Source: Candidatus Zhuqueibacterota bacterium (GTDB lineage Bacteria > Zhuqueibacterota > Zhuqueibacteria > Residuimicrobiales > Krinioviventaceae). Taken from it: a stretch of DNA of 64,000 bases. Numbering within the stretch: the first letter of the stretch is position 1; the number at the start of each line of letters is the position of its first letter. A program made the translations under genes and the position numbers. Of the stretch, positions 55,364 through 64,000 are shown piece after piece. The stretch is taken from contig JAFGKD010000071.1 of the NCBI GenBank assembly GCA_016928775.1, positions 1-64,000 on the forward strand, read 5' to 3'. Below the pieces are notes generated by a model that had not been told where the DNA came from, searched no databases, and saw only the letters and a program-made list of their open reading frames with translations.

Positions 55364-57244
55364 TCACATCCCTTTCTTTTCGAGAATTTTTTCAATCTCG
55401 TCCATCACGCGATTCATCTTGACCATTGTTTTGTCAAAAGGCTCGGATGTTGTCATATCGACACCGGCATTTTTGAGCAGATTTATCGGATAGTCAGAAC
55501 CACCCGCGGAAATAAAATTGATATATTTTTCAACGGCACCCGTTTCATTGTTCAATACCTTTTCCGCCAGAGCGGTCGAGGCAGTGAATGAGGTGGAGTA
55601 TTGGTAAACATAAAAATTGTAATAAAAATGCGGTATGTACGCCCATTCGTATGTATAAAGATCATCGACAACACAGACACCCGTGTCGTCGCCATAATAA
55701 CGGCGAACAATGTCGGCATACAGGGCAGTCAATGATTCATCGGTCAACGCTTCACCCTTTTCGACCATCTCATGGATGCGCAATTCGAATTCGGCAAATT
55801 GGGTTTGGCGAAAGACCGTGCCCTTGAGGCCGTCCAGGTATTCCATTAGCAGTGACAGCCGCACGTCATCATCTTTGATCTTTTTCAGCATGTAGTCAAT
55901 CAGCAGCGCTTCATTGAATGTGGACGCCACTTCGGCGACAAAGATGGAATAGTTGGCCAGAGGGTAGGGCTGGGTTTTATTTGAATAGTAACTGTGCATG
56001 GTATGACCGAGCTCGTGCGCAAGCGTGCTGACATCGTCATATTTATTATTAAAGTTAAGCAGGATGTAGGGATGGACATCATAAGCACTGCCGCTGGAAT
56101 AGGCGCCAGAGCGCTTGCCGATCGTCGGATAAACATCGATCCAGCGATTTTCCGAAGCGGTTTTAATCGTGCCAATATAATCCTCACCCAGAGGCGCCAA
56201 CGATGTCATGACAATTTCATACGCTTCATCAATGGTATACTTGAGATCGACTCCTTTGACCGTTGGTGCATACATGTCGATATATTTGAGCGTATCCACG
56301 CCCAGCATGCGACGTTTAATGTCCAGATAACGATGAAAGGAGTTGAGATTGTTGTTGACATTTTCGATCAAGCTCATGTACACGGCTGTCGGGATGTTGT
56401 CGTCATCCAGAGCCCGTTCCAGGCAGGTCTCGTAGCCGCGCGAGCGCGTCACAAACAAGTCCGTTTTTACGTTGGACGCCAGGGAGGACGCGAGGGTGCG
56501 ACTGAATTTTTTCAAGGCGCCAAAAAATTCCTTGAAAACCAGCTCGCGATCGTCCCGGTTCGACGAGGCGCGGTGTTTGGCGTAGCCGGCTGATGTCAAG
56601 GTCGCCGTGGACCCGTCACTCAATTCTACTTCAGGGTAGGGGAGATCAGCGTTGGTGAGGATGCTATAGGTGTCATAGGGTGCACTGGTAATGAGTCCGG
56701 CGTTCGCCAGTATCTTTTCCTCGTCTTCCGACAGGCGATGTTCTTTTTTGCGCAGCAAGTCTTTTAAATAGAACTCATAGACGCTCAATCCTTCTTCTTC
56801 AGCAAGAAATTGATTGATTTTTTCGACATCCATTACCAGAATTTCCGGCTCGATAAATGAGGCTTTGGCATTAAATTCGGCACCCAATTGCTGCACTTGT
56901 TGTTTCATCGCCTGCGGGGCCGATTCGCGTATATCCAAATCTGATTTTTGCGCGGCATACACATAAAGCTGAGTGAATTCGCGAGACAAATCGCTGTTAA
57001 ACTCCAGGCATTCGAGAAGCGCTTTGGCTGAGGTGCCGAGATTTCCCTTGAACTCGAGTACAGTATCGAACCGCGAGGCGATTTCATCTTTTTTTGCCTC
57101 CCAGGCCGCATCACTTTCATAAAGATCGGTGAGGTCCCATTTATATTTCTCGGCAACCTCGGATCGTTGCATCTGTGCAATTACGTCTGTGTGGCTCCAC
57201 ATCAATAGACCAGTCAACATCATAAGTAATCCCGCTTTTTTCAT
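55364..57244 (-). CDS. pepF: Exported oligoendopeptidase F-like M3 metallopeptidase
   Basis: 626 residues. Zinc site LAHELGHTMHSYY (HELGH at 410-414) with the third-ligand Glu region AEVASTFNEALL, and the usual M3B order of N-terminal helical lid, then catalytic core. PepF enzymes cut peptides of roughly 7-17 residues and normally lack a signal sequence; this one starts KKAGLLMMLTGLLMWSHTD with a cleavage site near VIAQ, so it is predicted to act in the periplasm. AGGA lies seven bases before the ATG. The neighbouring gene upstream encodes another exported metallopeptidase, suggesting peptide scavenging together. Confidence 0.94.
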   Translation of the reverse strand: MKKAGLLMMLTGLLMWSHTDVIAQMQRSEVAEKYKWDLTDLYESDAAWEAKKDEIASRFDTVLEFKGNLGTSAKALLECLEFNSDLSREFTQLYVYAAQKSDLDIRESAPQAMKQQVQQLGAEFNAKASFIEPEILVMDVEKINQFLAEEEGLSVYEFYLKDLLRKKEHRLSEDEEKILANAGLITSAPYDTYSILTNADLPYPEVELSDGSTATLTSAGYAKHRASSNRDDRELVFKEFFGALKKFSRTLASSLASNVKTDLFVTRSRGYETCLERALDDDNIPTAVYMSLIENVNNNLNSFHRYLDIKRRMLGVDTLKYIDMYAPTVKGVDLKYTIDEAYEIVMTSLAPLGEDYIGTIKTASENRWIDVYPTIGKRSGAYSSGSAYDVHPYILLNFNNKYDDVSTLAHELGHTMHSYYSNKTQPYPLANYSIFVAEVASTFNEALLIDYMLKKIKDDDVRLSLLMEYLDGLKGTVFRQTQFAEFELRIHEMVEKGEALTDESLTALYADIVRRYYGDDTGVCVVDDLYTYEWAYIPHFYYNFYVYQYSTSFTASTALAEKVLNNETGAVEKYINFISAGGSDYPINLLKNAGVDMTTSEPFDKTMVKMNRVMDEIEKILEKKGM

Positions 57245-57343
57245 TATCTGTCCTTTCTCCCCCTAACAAAAAAATATTTTTGTGCTAAAGTGTCTGTTTA
57301 TCTTTGATGATTATTAACAATGTTTGGTTGCATCTATTTTCAA

Positions 57344-59011
57344 CTAGTGCAAAGCGGCTAATTTTTCCTCTAGCGGATAAATCGGCCGAATATCAACCGG
57401 CACGTCCTTGAGCTGGTCAATATAGTTTTTTATCACTGGTGTATATTGGCGGTACTTTTTTATCAGCGATGCTGCTCCATCATAATCGCCATACGCTTGC
57501 AGTGTTAGCACGGTCGTTGCCAGTTCTGTAAAGGCTTTCCAGAATTTATCCTTGTTGTAATTGAGTTTGCCATTTTCATCAACATAAAATGCACCTTTTT
57601 CCATGAGAAAATTGAACTGAATGGCAACACCGCCGCCGTGCGCCTCGTCTATGCCGAAGCGAATGGAACGAAACATACCGCCGAGATAGCTGGCATACAT
57701 GGATTCTTCCAGTTCGGGTGGAAATACGCCTTTGTCGATCATAAACTTGAGATTCCAGATGCCGAGAACATCGGCTTTGCATTCCTCAATCGTTGAATAG
57801 AGCTCTTTTAATTCGTCTCGCACCGAGGTGGCTTGTCCATTTTGCAGCGTGATATTCCCAGGGCCGAGACCGTGGCTCATCTCGTGCATCAGAACGTGAT
57901 TAAAGTACGCATCAAACGAGACGTGTTGTAATGCCTCTTCAGCCAGGATGGTATAAACGATGGGAATCCAGCATTTGTCAAATTTGGCGCGAGCGATATT
58001 TTTCAACATGACTTTTTTCGAGCCTTTCGCCTCGCGCACCCGTTCATCATTTGGCAGATTAAAAGCTGTCGTTTGGATGCCCGCTTTGGTGTCACCGGCG
58101 GCGAACAATTCATTTACGACCTTGATTGGCGAGGACGAACCGCGGTTGAAATTTTTGTGCCTGTCCGGTATCGGCAGATTCGCTTCCATCTCATTCAAGT
58201 ATTGCGCCACAGTCACCAGCTTGACACTCTCTTTGTGATCGACGCGACACAGGAAGGATTCGTACGCCGCTTTGTAGTTAAACAGGTTGTCTTCATACAC
58301 TTCATATGGTGAAATAACGATTTCCAAATCTCCGTTCAAATCCATCCAGGCCATATCGCTTTGATAATAATCATCCGTGAGAAAGGCGTCCGCGCGCAGA
58401 TTTAAAAAATTTTCGAGTGTTGGATCATCCGTCAATTGTGCGGCTTGTTTTAGCAAAGCTGCGACCTGCTCCACTTTGTCCTTGTATGCTTCATGATACG
58501 GCACGGCGACCAAGCTGCCTTCCTGGCGTTCGATCAGGGTGAATTCACTCTTGAACGCTGCCGCCTGATCGGGATGCTCAGCGACAAAGGCTTCAAATTC
58601 TTCCTTTGTCATGTCCGTTGGATAAAAACCGGCACCGGCCGGTTTCTCGTCGTCATCCAAAAAAGGTTCGTCCTCCACCAGACGGTTCCATTTGCCAAAC
58701 ATCACATCAAACAAAGCCAGATGATCGTTGAGCTGTGCTTTTTGTAACTCCCGGCGAATTTGGGGATTATCCGGATCAACCTGGAGTGCAAACAGCTCAT
58801 CAATAATTTTTGATGCCTCCAGCAACCTGGACAGGGCTTTGAGATCACCGTCTGACAGCCCGTCGAGGTCTGTTTCCAGCTCAACCGGCGCCAGTTTGGC
58901 GAGCTCGGCTTTCACATACTCTGTGGATGACTTGTTTGGAAATGGATCTCTCGTACACCCGTTCATCACCAGGCCTGCCAAAAAAATAATTCCAACGAAA
59001 AGCGAACGCAT
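57344..59011 (-). CDS. M49-like zinc metallopeptidase lipoprotein
   Basis: 555 residues, lipoprotein signal (LAGLVMNGC). The zinc motifs of the dipeptidyl-peptidase III/M49 group are present: MHEMSHGLGPG (HEMSH at 376-380) and EECKAD (about 405-412), in the right order and spacing. Classical DPP III has HEXXXH; here the first motif is the shorter HEXXH form known in bacterial relatives. DPP III removes dipeptides from peptide N-termini, so a periplasmic or outer-membrane role in peptide use is likely. AAGGA lies six bases before the ATG and a good promoter is at 59057-59085. The PepF-like gene follows, 99 bases downstream, possibly in the same transcript. Confidence 0.9.
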   Translation of the reverse strand: MRSLFVGIIFLAGLVMNGCTRDPFPNKSSTEYVKAELAKLAPVELETDLDGLSDGDLKALSRLLEASKIIDELFALQVDPDNPQIRRELQKAQLNDHLALFDVMFGKWNRLVEDEPFLDDDEKPAGAGFYPTDMTKEEFEAFVAEHPDQAAAFKSEFTLIERQEGSLVAVPYHEAYKDKVEQVAALLKQAAQLTDDPTLENFLNLRADAFLTDDYYQSDMAWMDLNGDLEIVISPYEVYEDNLFNYKAAYESFLCRVDHKESVKLVTVAQYLNEMEANLPIPDRHKNFNRGSSSPIKVVNELFAAGDTKAGIQTTAFNLPNDERVREAKGSKKVMLKNIARAKFDKCWIPIVYTILAEEALQHVSFDAYFNHVLMHEMSHGLGPGNITLQNGQATSVRDELKELYSTIEECKADVLGIWNLKFMIDKGVFPPELEESMYASYLGGMFRSIRFGIDEAHGGGVAIQFNFLMEKGAFYVDENGKLNYNKDKFWKAFTELATTVLTLQAYGDYDGAASLIKKYRQYTPVIKNYIDQLKDVPVDIRPIYPLEEKLAALH

Positions 59012-59056
59012 AAAAAGTCCTTTCTAGAAGAAATAGTTGCTTTACGACTAACAGGA

Positions 59057-59085
59057 AATGTAAGATTGTTTAAACGCAAAGTCAA
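59057..59085 (-). promoter_or_regulatory. Candidate promoter of the M49-like gene
   Basis: On the minus strand, TTGACT (59085-59080), a 17-base spacer and TACATT (59062-59057), about 45-75 bases ahead of the start at 59011. One -35 and two -10 mismatches. Confidence 0.45.
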
Positions 59086-59183
59086 TTGATTTTGAGGTTT
59101 GATTCATCAGAAATGAATTTTATGGAACTTTGTTACACCCCAATTTTACATTGGATAGCAAAGGATCACCTCAAAACAGGCCT

Positions 59184-61340
59184 TTAAAACTTTGATGACA
59201 ATGTCACAACATAATGTCTTATTGGCAAGAGCGTCCGCTCCATCTGCGTATAGTTGTAATTGAACACATTGTTAATGTTCAATCCGAGCGTGAGCAGACC
59301 AAAAGAATAGGCTGCTCGCGCGTTTAATACATGTTGATCCACTCGATCATCTTTTGGATAGACTTCAACGCGTTCAAATTTGGAGACAAAGCGAAAATCA
59401 ACGCCGAGCTCCAGCTGTTTAAATTTGTAGGTTATGGCGGTTGTGAGAATATGCCTTGGGCGATACGCCAAGGTGGTATCCAGCTCAATGTCGTACGGAT
59501 CCATCCAGGTATAGCCGATATCGAAGCCGAGATTTTTTACCGGCAATATTTTGAGCATTGTTTCCACACCCGCTATGCGCGCTCGCGTGACATTGATGAA
59601 TTGGATGACCTGGTTTTCATCCGGTTTGGGCTCGATCATATCCCAATAGTCATTCCAGAATCCAGCGATATCGAGATAAAAAAAGGTGCTCGGATTGATG
59701 TTCATACCGATTTCATGCGACCATGCTGTTTCGGATTTGAGAAAGGGATTGGGAATGATCGTCAAGCCGGAATAGAGTCCTTCCGGGAAACGTTCGGACA
59801 TGCTGGCGACACGGAATCCCTGGCCGGAAGAAGCTCGAAAACGTAAATAGTTCTGCGCTAGCCATACCAAACCAACCTTGGGGCTCCATTGGGAGTCGTT
59901 AAAACCGTTATCTACATACTGGTAATCGTACCGCAAACCCAGCGTCAGATTCACATTGGTGATCACTTTAAATTCATTCTGGATAAATCCGGCTAAAATA
60001 TATTGGCTGTGCTCGCCGACGAGGCCGGAATTGACAAAATCCCATGAGCCTTCTGTGCCGAAAATAAGAGAATTTTTCTCCGCTAACTGCCAGTCGCCCT
60101 GAATTTCATAGCCCGGTTTGTTGGCTGTGGAAGCAGTGATGTTGTCATGATACCAGTTTTTCCAGTAATTGTTAAACAGGGAAAAACGCGACTGCAGTCG
60201 GAAATTTTTTCGTAACACCCATTGATGAAAAAGAGTGGCACCATATTTTTGCGACTCGACATAATCCCCAAGGGCTATTGGATTAACCTGTAGCGCTTGC
60301 CGTTGACTACGCCACATCAGGCTCGTTTCGCGATCACCACCCTCATAGTTAAGGCTTATCGTTAAATTGTGCGTGCCGGTTGGTCGGTAATTCCATTTGA
60401 ATGAAGCATTATGGCGTAAATACTCGGTGTTCTGGATATATCCCATTGATTTGTGTTGGCCGGCTGCCAGAAGTATCTCGGATTTATCGCCGAGTTGCCG
60501 TGTGTGATCGATATCTATGTCAGTGAAATTTCGCATGCGAGACGACCATTGCCACTCGGCATAACGAGGTTGATCGTAAATGCCGGTTGCGACCCGTAAA
60601 TGTGTGCTCGGCCTGGATGACGCTTTTTTGGTGATGACATTGATAACACCGCCTAACGCGCTCGAGCCGTACAGCGCCGAGCCCGCGCCTTTGACGATCT
60701 CGACCCGTTCGATTTGTGTTGCCGGGATCAAATCCCATTTGATGTCGCCGCTGTCGCCGGGCATGACCGGAACGCCATCGATGAGAAACATCACCCGACT
60801 GCCGGCACCGTAATTAAAGCCCGAAGAACCGCGAATGTTGACCTGGGTGCCGACAAAGTTCACACCAGAGGCGTATTGCAAGAGTTTGTCAAGATAGATT
60901 TCATTTTTTTGCTCAAAATCTCGTCTGGTCAAAACGCCAACACTGTTGGGGCTTTCCTGAATACTCTGTCGACGTTTGTTGGCGGTGATCATGACTTCCG
61001 GCGTCTCAAGAACGGTTTCCTGCAACTGAATATCGACGTTTGTCGTTTGATTCGGCTGAATCGTCACGTGTTGTTCGGTATGTTTGTAGCCGATCATCGT
61101 CACTCGGGCGGTATAAATTCCTGCTGGAATACGCTGAATCGTAAATCGTCCATCAGCATCAGTCGCTGCGCCAAGCACGGTGCTGCTGAGTGTGACATTA
61201 ACCCCGGGTAGCGGTTCCCCGGAATGACTGTCGATCACGCGTCCCGCAAGCGCACCTGTCGATTGTGCGTGCACCGGCAAAACGAGCGCGCATAAAAATG
61301 TCATTAAAATCGAGAGAGCAAGATAAAAAATATTCTTCAT
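59184..61340 (-). CDS. TonB-dependent outer-membrane receptor
   Basis: 718 residues. After the signal peptide (ending LPVHAQ) come a carboxypeptidase-regulatory-like domain (about 27-110, GRVIDSHSGEPLPGVNVTLS), a TonB-box-like region (TPEVMITANKRRQS), a plug (about 120-235, FLIDGVPVMPGDSGD, VEIVKGAGSALYGSSALGGV) and the barrel, ending HYVVTLSSKF. The plug and barrel look like the outer-membrane receptor family of vitamin B12, iron or peptide type, but no cobalamin riboswitch is visible, so the ligand is open. It follows the duplicated-domain lipoprotein gene by 15 bases in one operon and sits beside two exported peptidase genes, so peptide-related substrates are a reasonable guess. Confidence 0.93.
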   Translation of the reverse strand: MKNIFYLALSILMTFLCALVLPVHAQSTGALAGRVIDSHSGEPLPGVNVTLSSTVLGAATDADGRFTIQRIPAGIYTARVTMIGYKHTEQHVTIQPNQTTNVDIQLQETVLETPEVMITANKRRQSIQESPNSVGVLTRRDFEQKNEIYLDKLLQYASGVNFVGTQVNIRGSSGFNYGAGSRVMFLIDGVPVMPGDSGDIKWDLIPATQIERVEIVKGAGSALYGSSALGGVINVITKKASSRPSTHLRVATGIYDQPRYAEWQWSSRMRNFTDIDIDHTRQLGDKSEILLAAGQHKSMGYIQNTEYLRHNASFKWNYRPTGTHNLTISLNYEGGDRETSLMWRSQRQALQVNPIALGDYVESQKYGATLFHQWVLRKNFRLQSRFSLFNNYWKNWYHDNITASTANKPGYEIQGDWQLAEKNSLIFGTEGSWDFVNSGLVGEHSQYILAGFIQNEFKVITNVNLTLGLRYDYQYVDNGFNDSQWSPKVGLVWLAQNYLRFRASSGQGFRVASMSERFPEGLYSGLTIIPNPFLKSETAWSHEIGMNINPSTFFYLDIAGFWNDYWDMIEPKPDENQVIQFINVTRARIAGVETMLKILPVKNLGFDIGYTWMDPYDIELDTTLAYRPRHILTTAITYKFKQLELGVDFRFVSKFERVEVYPKDDRVDQHVLNARAAYSFGLLTLGLNINNVFNYNYTQMERTLLPIRHYVVTLSSKF

Positions 61341-61355
61341 ATTGAGGCTTTCTTG

Positions 61356-62159
61356 TTAGGGAAAACGAAAATCATAATCTATTGTGATATCAATATTGCT
61401 GATGCGGGTGGTATCTGTCGGAATTTTTACGATAGTTGGCAAACGATCGGATGCTTTTTTCTTATAGAAGCCTTTGATGCTTTCCGTTCCAATCGGCTGA
61501 CCTTTTTCGGTGACGATCGCACCAATGGCGACATAGGTTCCAGGTTGTACCGGCAGAGAGTAGGTGGTCGTATCAAAGTTCGCCTCCATAGGGAAACCGA
61601 ACGTGAGGTCCAGCAAGCCTGGATTGAGAATGGTTTTCGCCGCAATGACGAGAACATATTCCGCACCGTCCCACCACTCATCGGTGAGTGTCAAGGTACC
61701 TTCGATGACGCTGTCAACTTTTCGTCGAGCCACAGACAGGTCTGCTTCGATATTGATTGAATCGACAAGCGTATTTCTGTCAGGTATGGTGACGCTGCCG
61801 GGAGTAAATTTGTCGTCGGTTGGAAAATAGATGCCGATGATGTTGGTCACCTCCCACGGTTGCTCTTTTTCTTTCCACACGACACCGACGGCAGCGAATG
61901 CTTCAGGATTTGTCCATATGACATAGTTTGCCGAATCAACAAACGTATCAAGAGGTTCACTCATGATGATATCCTCCAGCGATGTCGGGGGAAAAACAGT
62001 CGCGGCAACAACCATCACCTCATCCGTTTGTTTGGGCCATTCATTTTTAAAGAACACCGTGCCGGCGATACCGCTTTGTGTCGGTTTGAGGCCGGTGGGC
62101 ACATCACAAAAGAAAATAAGCAAGGGAAAAAAGCACAAAAGAATCAGCTTTTTTAGCAT
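61356..62159 (-). CDS. Exported protein with duplicated beta domain
   Basis: Not a recognised family. About 267 residues from ATG 62159 (AGAGGA seven bases upstream; the longer frame to 62198 overlaps a terminator). Hydrophobic N-terminus LKKLILLCFFPLLIFFCD may be a lipoprotein signal with a weak lipobox (Cys 18, Asp next). Two related halves follow: the first runs from GIAGTVFFKNEW to IPDRNTLVDSINIEAD, the second from SVIEGTLTLTDEWW to IPTDTTRISNIDITID, sharing G-T, W, V-x-AA, Y-x-A-x-G, QP, I-x-G-x-Y and IP-T motifs in order. It is the first gene of an operon with a TonB-dependent receptor, 15 bases apart, so it may be a surface or periplasmic partner of that receptor. Confidence 0.85.
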   Translation of the reverse strand: MLKKLILLCFFPLLIFFCDVPTGLKPTQSGIAGTVFFKNEWPKQTDEVMVVAATVFPPTSLEDIIMSEPLDTFVDSANYVIWTNPEAFAAVGVVWKEKEQPWEVTNIIGIYFPTDDKFTPGSVTIPDRNTLVDSINIEADLSVARRKVDSVIEGTLTLTDEWWDGAEYVLVIAAKTILNPGLLDLTFGFPMEANFDTTTYSLPVQPGTYVAIGAIVTEKGQPIGTESIKGFYKKKASDRLPTIVKIPTDTTRISNIDITIDYDFRFP

Positions 62160-62182
62160 TGGATATCCTCTGATTTCTGAAT

Positions 62183-62217
62183 AAAAAAAGCCTCGCACCC
62201 TAATGGCTGGCCGAGGC
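62183..62217 (-). terminator. Rho-independent terminator of the FadL-type gene
   Basis: On the minus strand, GCCTCG - 16-base loop containing a shorter GGCC pair - CGAGGC (62217-62190), immediately followed by seven T (62189-62183). It ends the FadL-type transcript 60-90 bases past the stop and separates it from the lipoprotein-receptor operon. Confidence 0.8.
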
Positions 62218-62276
62218 TTTGCATTATTTCAGGGAGAAATTCCCTCTATTCTTTGATTATGACTGGTCGCGCTCGA

Positions 62277-63830
62277 CTAAAAGTTATAATCGAGTCCGAT
62301 CATAAGATTGTTAACATTCATGGAATAGGTGCCGGCCATGTTGTCAGCAATCGAATTGCTGTAATACCAGGTTGTGATTTCGCTTTCAGGGATAAAGATT
62401 TTTTCATAATTCACCGAGATGGCCACCGGACCAACCGGAACGGCAAGACCAAGGGTCAAATTGATGCGGCGATTAATATCCGGTATACTTGGCGACATGG
62501 TTTCATCCACGGCAGCACGATTTTCAGTAGTGAGACCACCACGCAATTTCACCGTACCCGCTGTGTATTCAATACCAAAGCCAATTTTGAACGTATCCTG
62601 CCAGTTTTGCACCAATTGTGATATTGTTGTGCCGGCGGCATTGGTAATATTAATGATATCCCATGCCGACCATTGGGTATAGGTGACATCAAGAGCAAGG
62701 AGTAAATTTTTAAAGCCGGAGTAGCTGGCACCCACGCCGATTTTTATGGGTAGTGGCACTTTGGCTTTCGCATCACCAACATCCTGGGTGGTTACGGACT
62801 GGCCGGAATAAAAAGCGGAAAAGAAAGCGCTTTGCTCATTGCTGATAAAACCGGCGTCGCGAAGTTCATTGGCAGCGGTGCCGGCCAAGCTATTGTATGG
62901 GGGGGCATCTGCAAAATAGGTGTTTTCCGAATAGCTACCTTCCAGGTCCAATTCGGTATAGTATTGCAGCGATGCGCCGAAGCTGAGGTTTTTCGTAGGT
63001 TTGAACATAAGGCCGACATTGGCGCCGTAACCACTGCCCGAAGCGTCCATGGCCACGTCCGTGAGAAAGTGATCAAAGGGTGCTCGCCGCATCCGATCCA
63101 ATGTTATGCGGTCGCCGGCATCTATGACTGTGAGAAGGTAGCCGTAAATTTGTTGATTGTACAAATAAGGATTTTGTAAAAATGCCGGCTGTCGGATGGC
63201 AATGTCAGCCATGACATAGCTGGCGCCGACACCAATCGACAGTTTTTCACTGATTTTTAAAGCGATCGTCGGATGAATATCAATGAGCTGCATATCACTT
63301 TCATATTCGTATTTGGGATAAGAAGCATTGTACTCATCAGGTGTGACACCTGGAATAATATTGAGATTATTCCTGGCCGTTTGCACCAAATCCCATTTGG
63401 AACCCAGGCCAAAAGGCGCCCATACGCCAACACCCAATGTCAGTCTACCCATATTAAAGGTAACGCCTCCGGATGGTACAACAAAATTTTGTGGTTCAGC
63501 ACCTCGCTCGACTCGGTATACAGCGCTGAATGGCTGGTAGGCAGCGCTCGCGCCCGGAGTTACATTGTAGTAATGACTGTTGCCGACGTAATAATATGCC
63601 CTTGGAATAACATACTCGACGCTGAAACCTGCGCCAAGACCTTTTGTGTACGCCAAGCCGGCGGGATTCCAGTACATGGCGCTCCAGTCATCCGCAATTG
63701 AACGGTAATTACCGCCCATTGCCTGGGCACGCGCACCAACGCCAGTCAAATCAACACCTGCTGCAAATATATTTGATGATATCAGCAGCATGAATATGAG
63801 GGCCATTACCAATAGAGAAGCTCTTTTCAT
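62277..63830 (-). CDS. FadL/OmpP1-type outer-membrane transport protein
   Basis: 517 residues with signal peptide (ending SSNIFAA). The OmpP1/FadL/TodX family is recognised from GVGARAQAMGGNYRSIADDW with MYWNPAGL at the N-terminus, the stretch YPKYEYESDMQLIDIHPTIA and the barrel ending MIGLDYNF. Family members carry hydrophobic molecules such as fatty acids or aromatics across the outer membrane through a lateral opening, using an N-terminal hatch domain. GGAGG five bases upstream supports the ATG. A strong promoter lies at 63912-63940 and a terminator at 62183-62217, so it appears to be a single-gene unit. Substrate is unknown. Confidence 0.93.
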   Translation of the reverse strand: MKRASLLVMALIFMLLISSNIFAAGVDLTGVGARAQAMGGNYRSIADDWSAMYWNPAGLAYTKGLGAGFSVEYVIPRAYYYVGNSHYYNVTPGASAAYQPFSAVYRVERGAEPQNFVVPSGGVTFNMGRLTLGVGVWAPFGLGSKWDLVQTARNNLNIIPGVTPDEYNASYPKYEYESDMQLIDIHPTIALKISEKLSIGVGASYVMADIAIRQPAFLQNPYLYNQQIYGYLLTVIDAGDRITLDRMRRAPFDHFLTDVAMDASGSGYGANVGLMFKPTKNLSFGASLQYYTELDLEGSYSENTYFADAPPYNSLAGTAANELRDAGFISNEQSAFFSAFYSGQSVTTQDVGDAKAKVPLPIKIGVGASYSGFKNLLLALDVTYTQWSAWDIINITNAAGTTISQLVQNWQDTFKIGFGIEYTAGTVKLRGGLTTENRAAVDETMSPSIPDINRRINLTLGLAVPVGPVAISVNYEKIFIPESEITTWYYSNSIADNMAGTYSMNVNNLMIGLDYNF

Positions 63831-63911
63831 TTTTCCTCCAGTTACGATTTTTATGTGATTTGCCCTTTATTTTCGGTCATGCGTGGGTTTTTGCAGGTCA
63901 TAATCAGGGTA

Positions 63912-63940
63912 ATTCTACAAAAAAAAACCACGATTGTCAA
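63912..63940 (-). promoter_or_regulatory. Strong sigma-70-type promoter of the FadL-type gene
   Basis: On the minus strand, TTGACA (63940-63935), a 17-base spacer and TAGAAT (63917-63912): a perfect -35 and a one-mismatch -10, with a leader of about 75 bases to the ATG at 63830. The bases to the end of the window show no further gene. Confidence 0.7.
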
Positions 63941-64000
63941 CATTATTTTGCAATCAGGTCATTCTTCAATTATTTAATAGAACACGGAATTAGCGGATCG

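Noticed and set aside
59012..59183. Cobalamin riboswitch near the TonB receptor genes
   Set aside because: No B12-box sequence was found here or in 62160-62276.
1..64000. CRISPR array, tRNA, rRNA, transposase or prophage
   Set aside because: No evenly spaced identical repeats, tRNA-like fold, ribosomal sequence or integrase/transposase motif was seen on either strand.

Overview
The window is a 64 kb chromosomal stretch from a Gram-negative (two-membrane) bacterium of the FCB superphylum, most like Calditrichota or candidate division KSB1. The main clues are six secreted proteins whose C-termini look like type IX secretion (T9SS) sorting domains, four of them with a clear NYPNPFN/YPNPFNP-type motif; two PorV/UPF0164-type outer-membrane barrels; TonB-dependent receptors with carboxypeptidase-regulatory N-terminal domains; and many TPR lipoproteins. 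Promoters, where visible, are E. coli-like (for example TTGACA-17-TAGAAT at 63912-63940), not the Bacteroidota type. No rRNA, tRNA, CRISPR array, transposase or phage gene was seen. Phylum assignment is an inference from gene content.

Layout. 0.2-8.3 kb: a T9SS-sorted surface protein, a ZIP metal transporter, a TPR lipoprotein, a small calcium-repeat protein and a Tat-exported sugar isomerase-like protein. 8.7-15.5 kb: one 2,259-residue surface protein (FG-GAP repeats, UnbV/ASPIC domain, about eleven Ig-like repeats, T9SS tail) closed by a strong hairpin. 15.5-16.3 kb: a gene-free patch full of dispersed intergenic repeats. 16.3-18.3 kb: a UbiA-type prenyltransferase paired with a DUF362 protein.

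18.8-36.6 kb is the most interesting part. Two T9SS-type surface proteins (836 and 2,139 residues) are followed on the same strand by a tight six-gene operon: a PorV-like barrel fused to TPRs, an ExbB/TolQ-type proton channel with an extra periplasmic domain and a large cytoplasmic insert, two ExbD/TolR proteins, a TonB-like single-pass protein and a TPR-NHL periplasmic protein. It reads as a complete ion-driven envelope machine, possibly serving export or display of the large surface proteins upstream.

36.8-39.6 kb: a visibly GC-rich pair, an HYC_CC_PP-type cysteine-rich protein and a TonB-dependent receptor, probably acquired horizontally and probably metal-related. 40-46.6 kb (minus strand): a 1,082-residue DUF11/CARDB/VWA-like surface protein in an operon with a 1,112-residue PorV-like barrel carrying two OmpA domains, a second outer-membrane assembly. 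46.7-55.2 kb: carbohydrate genes (rhamnulokinase with a short C-terminus, GH10 xylanase with a T9SS tail, DUF4838 lipoprotein) and a long TPR lipoprotein, with REP-like and FCB-type repeats in the 48.1-48.8 kb gap. 55.3-64 kb: two exported metallopeptidases (PepF-like M3 and M49-like), a TonB-dependent receptor co-transcribed with a duplicated-domain lipoprotein, and a FadL-family porin. Together the genes describe a surface-oriented polymer and peptide degrader with heavy investment in secreted adhesins and outer-membrane machinery.
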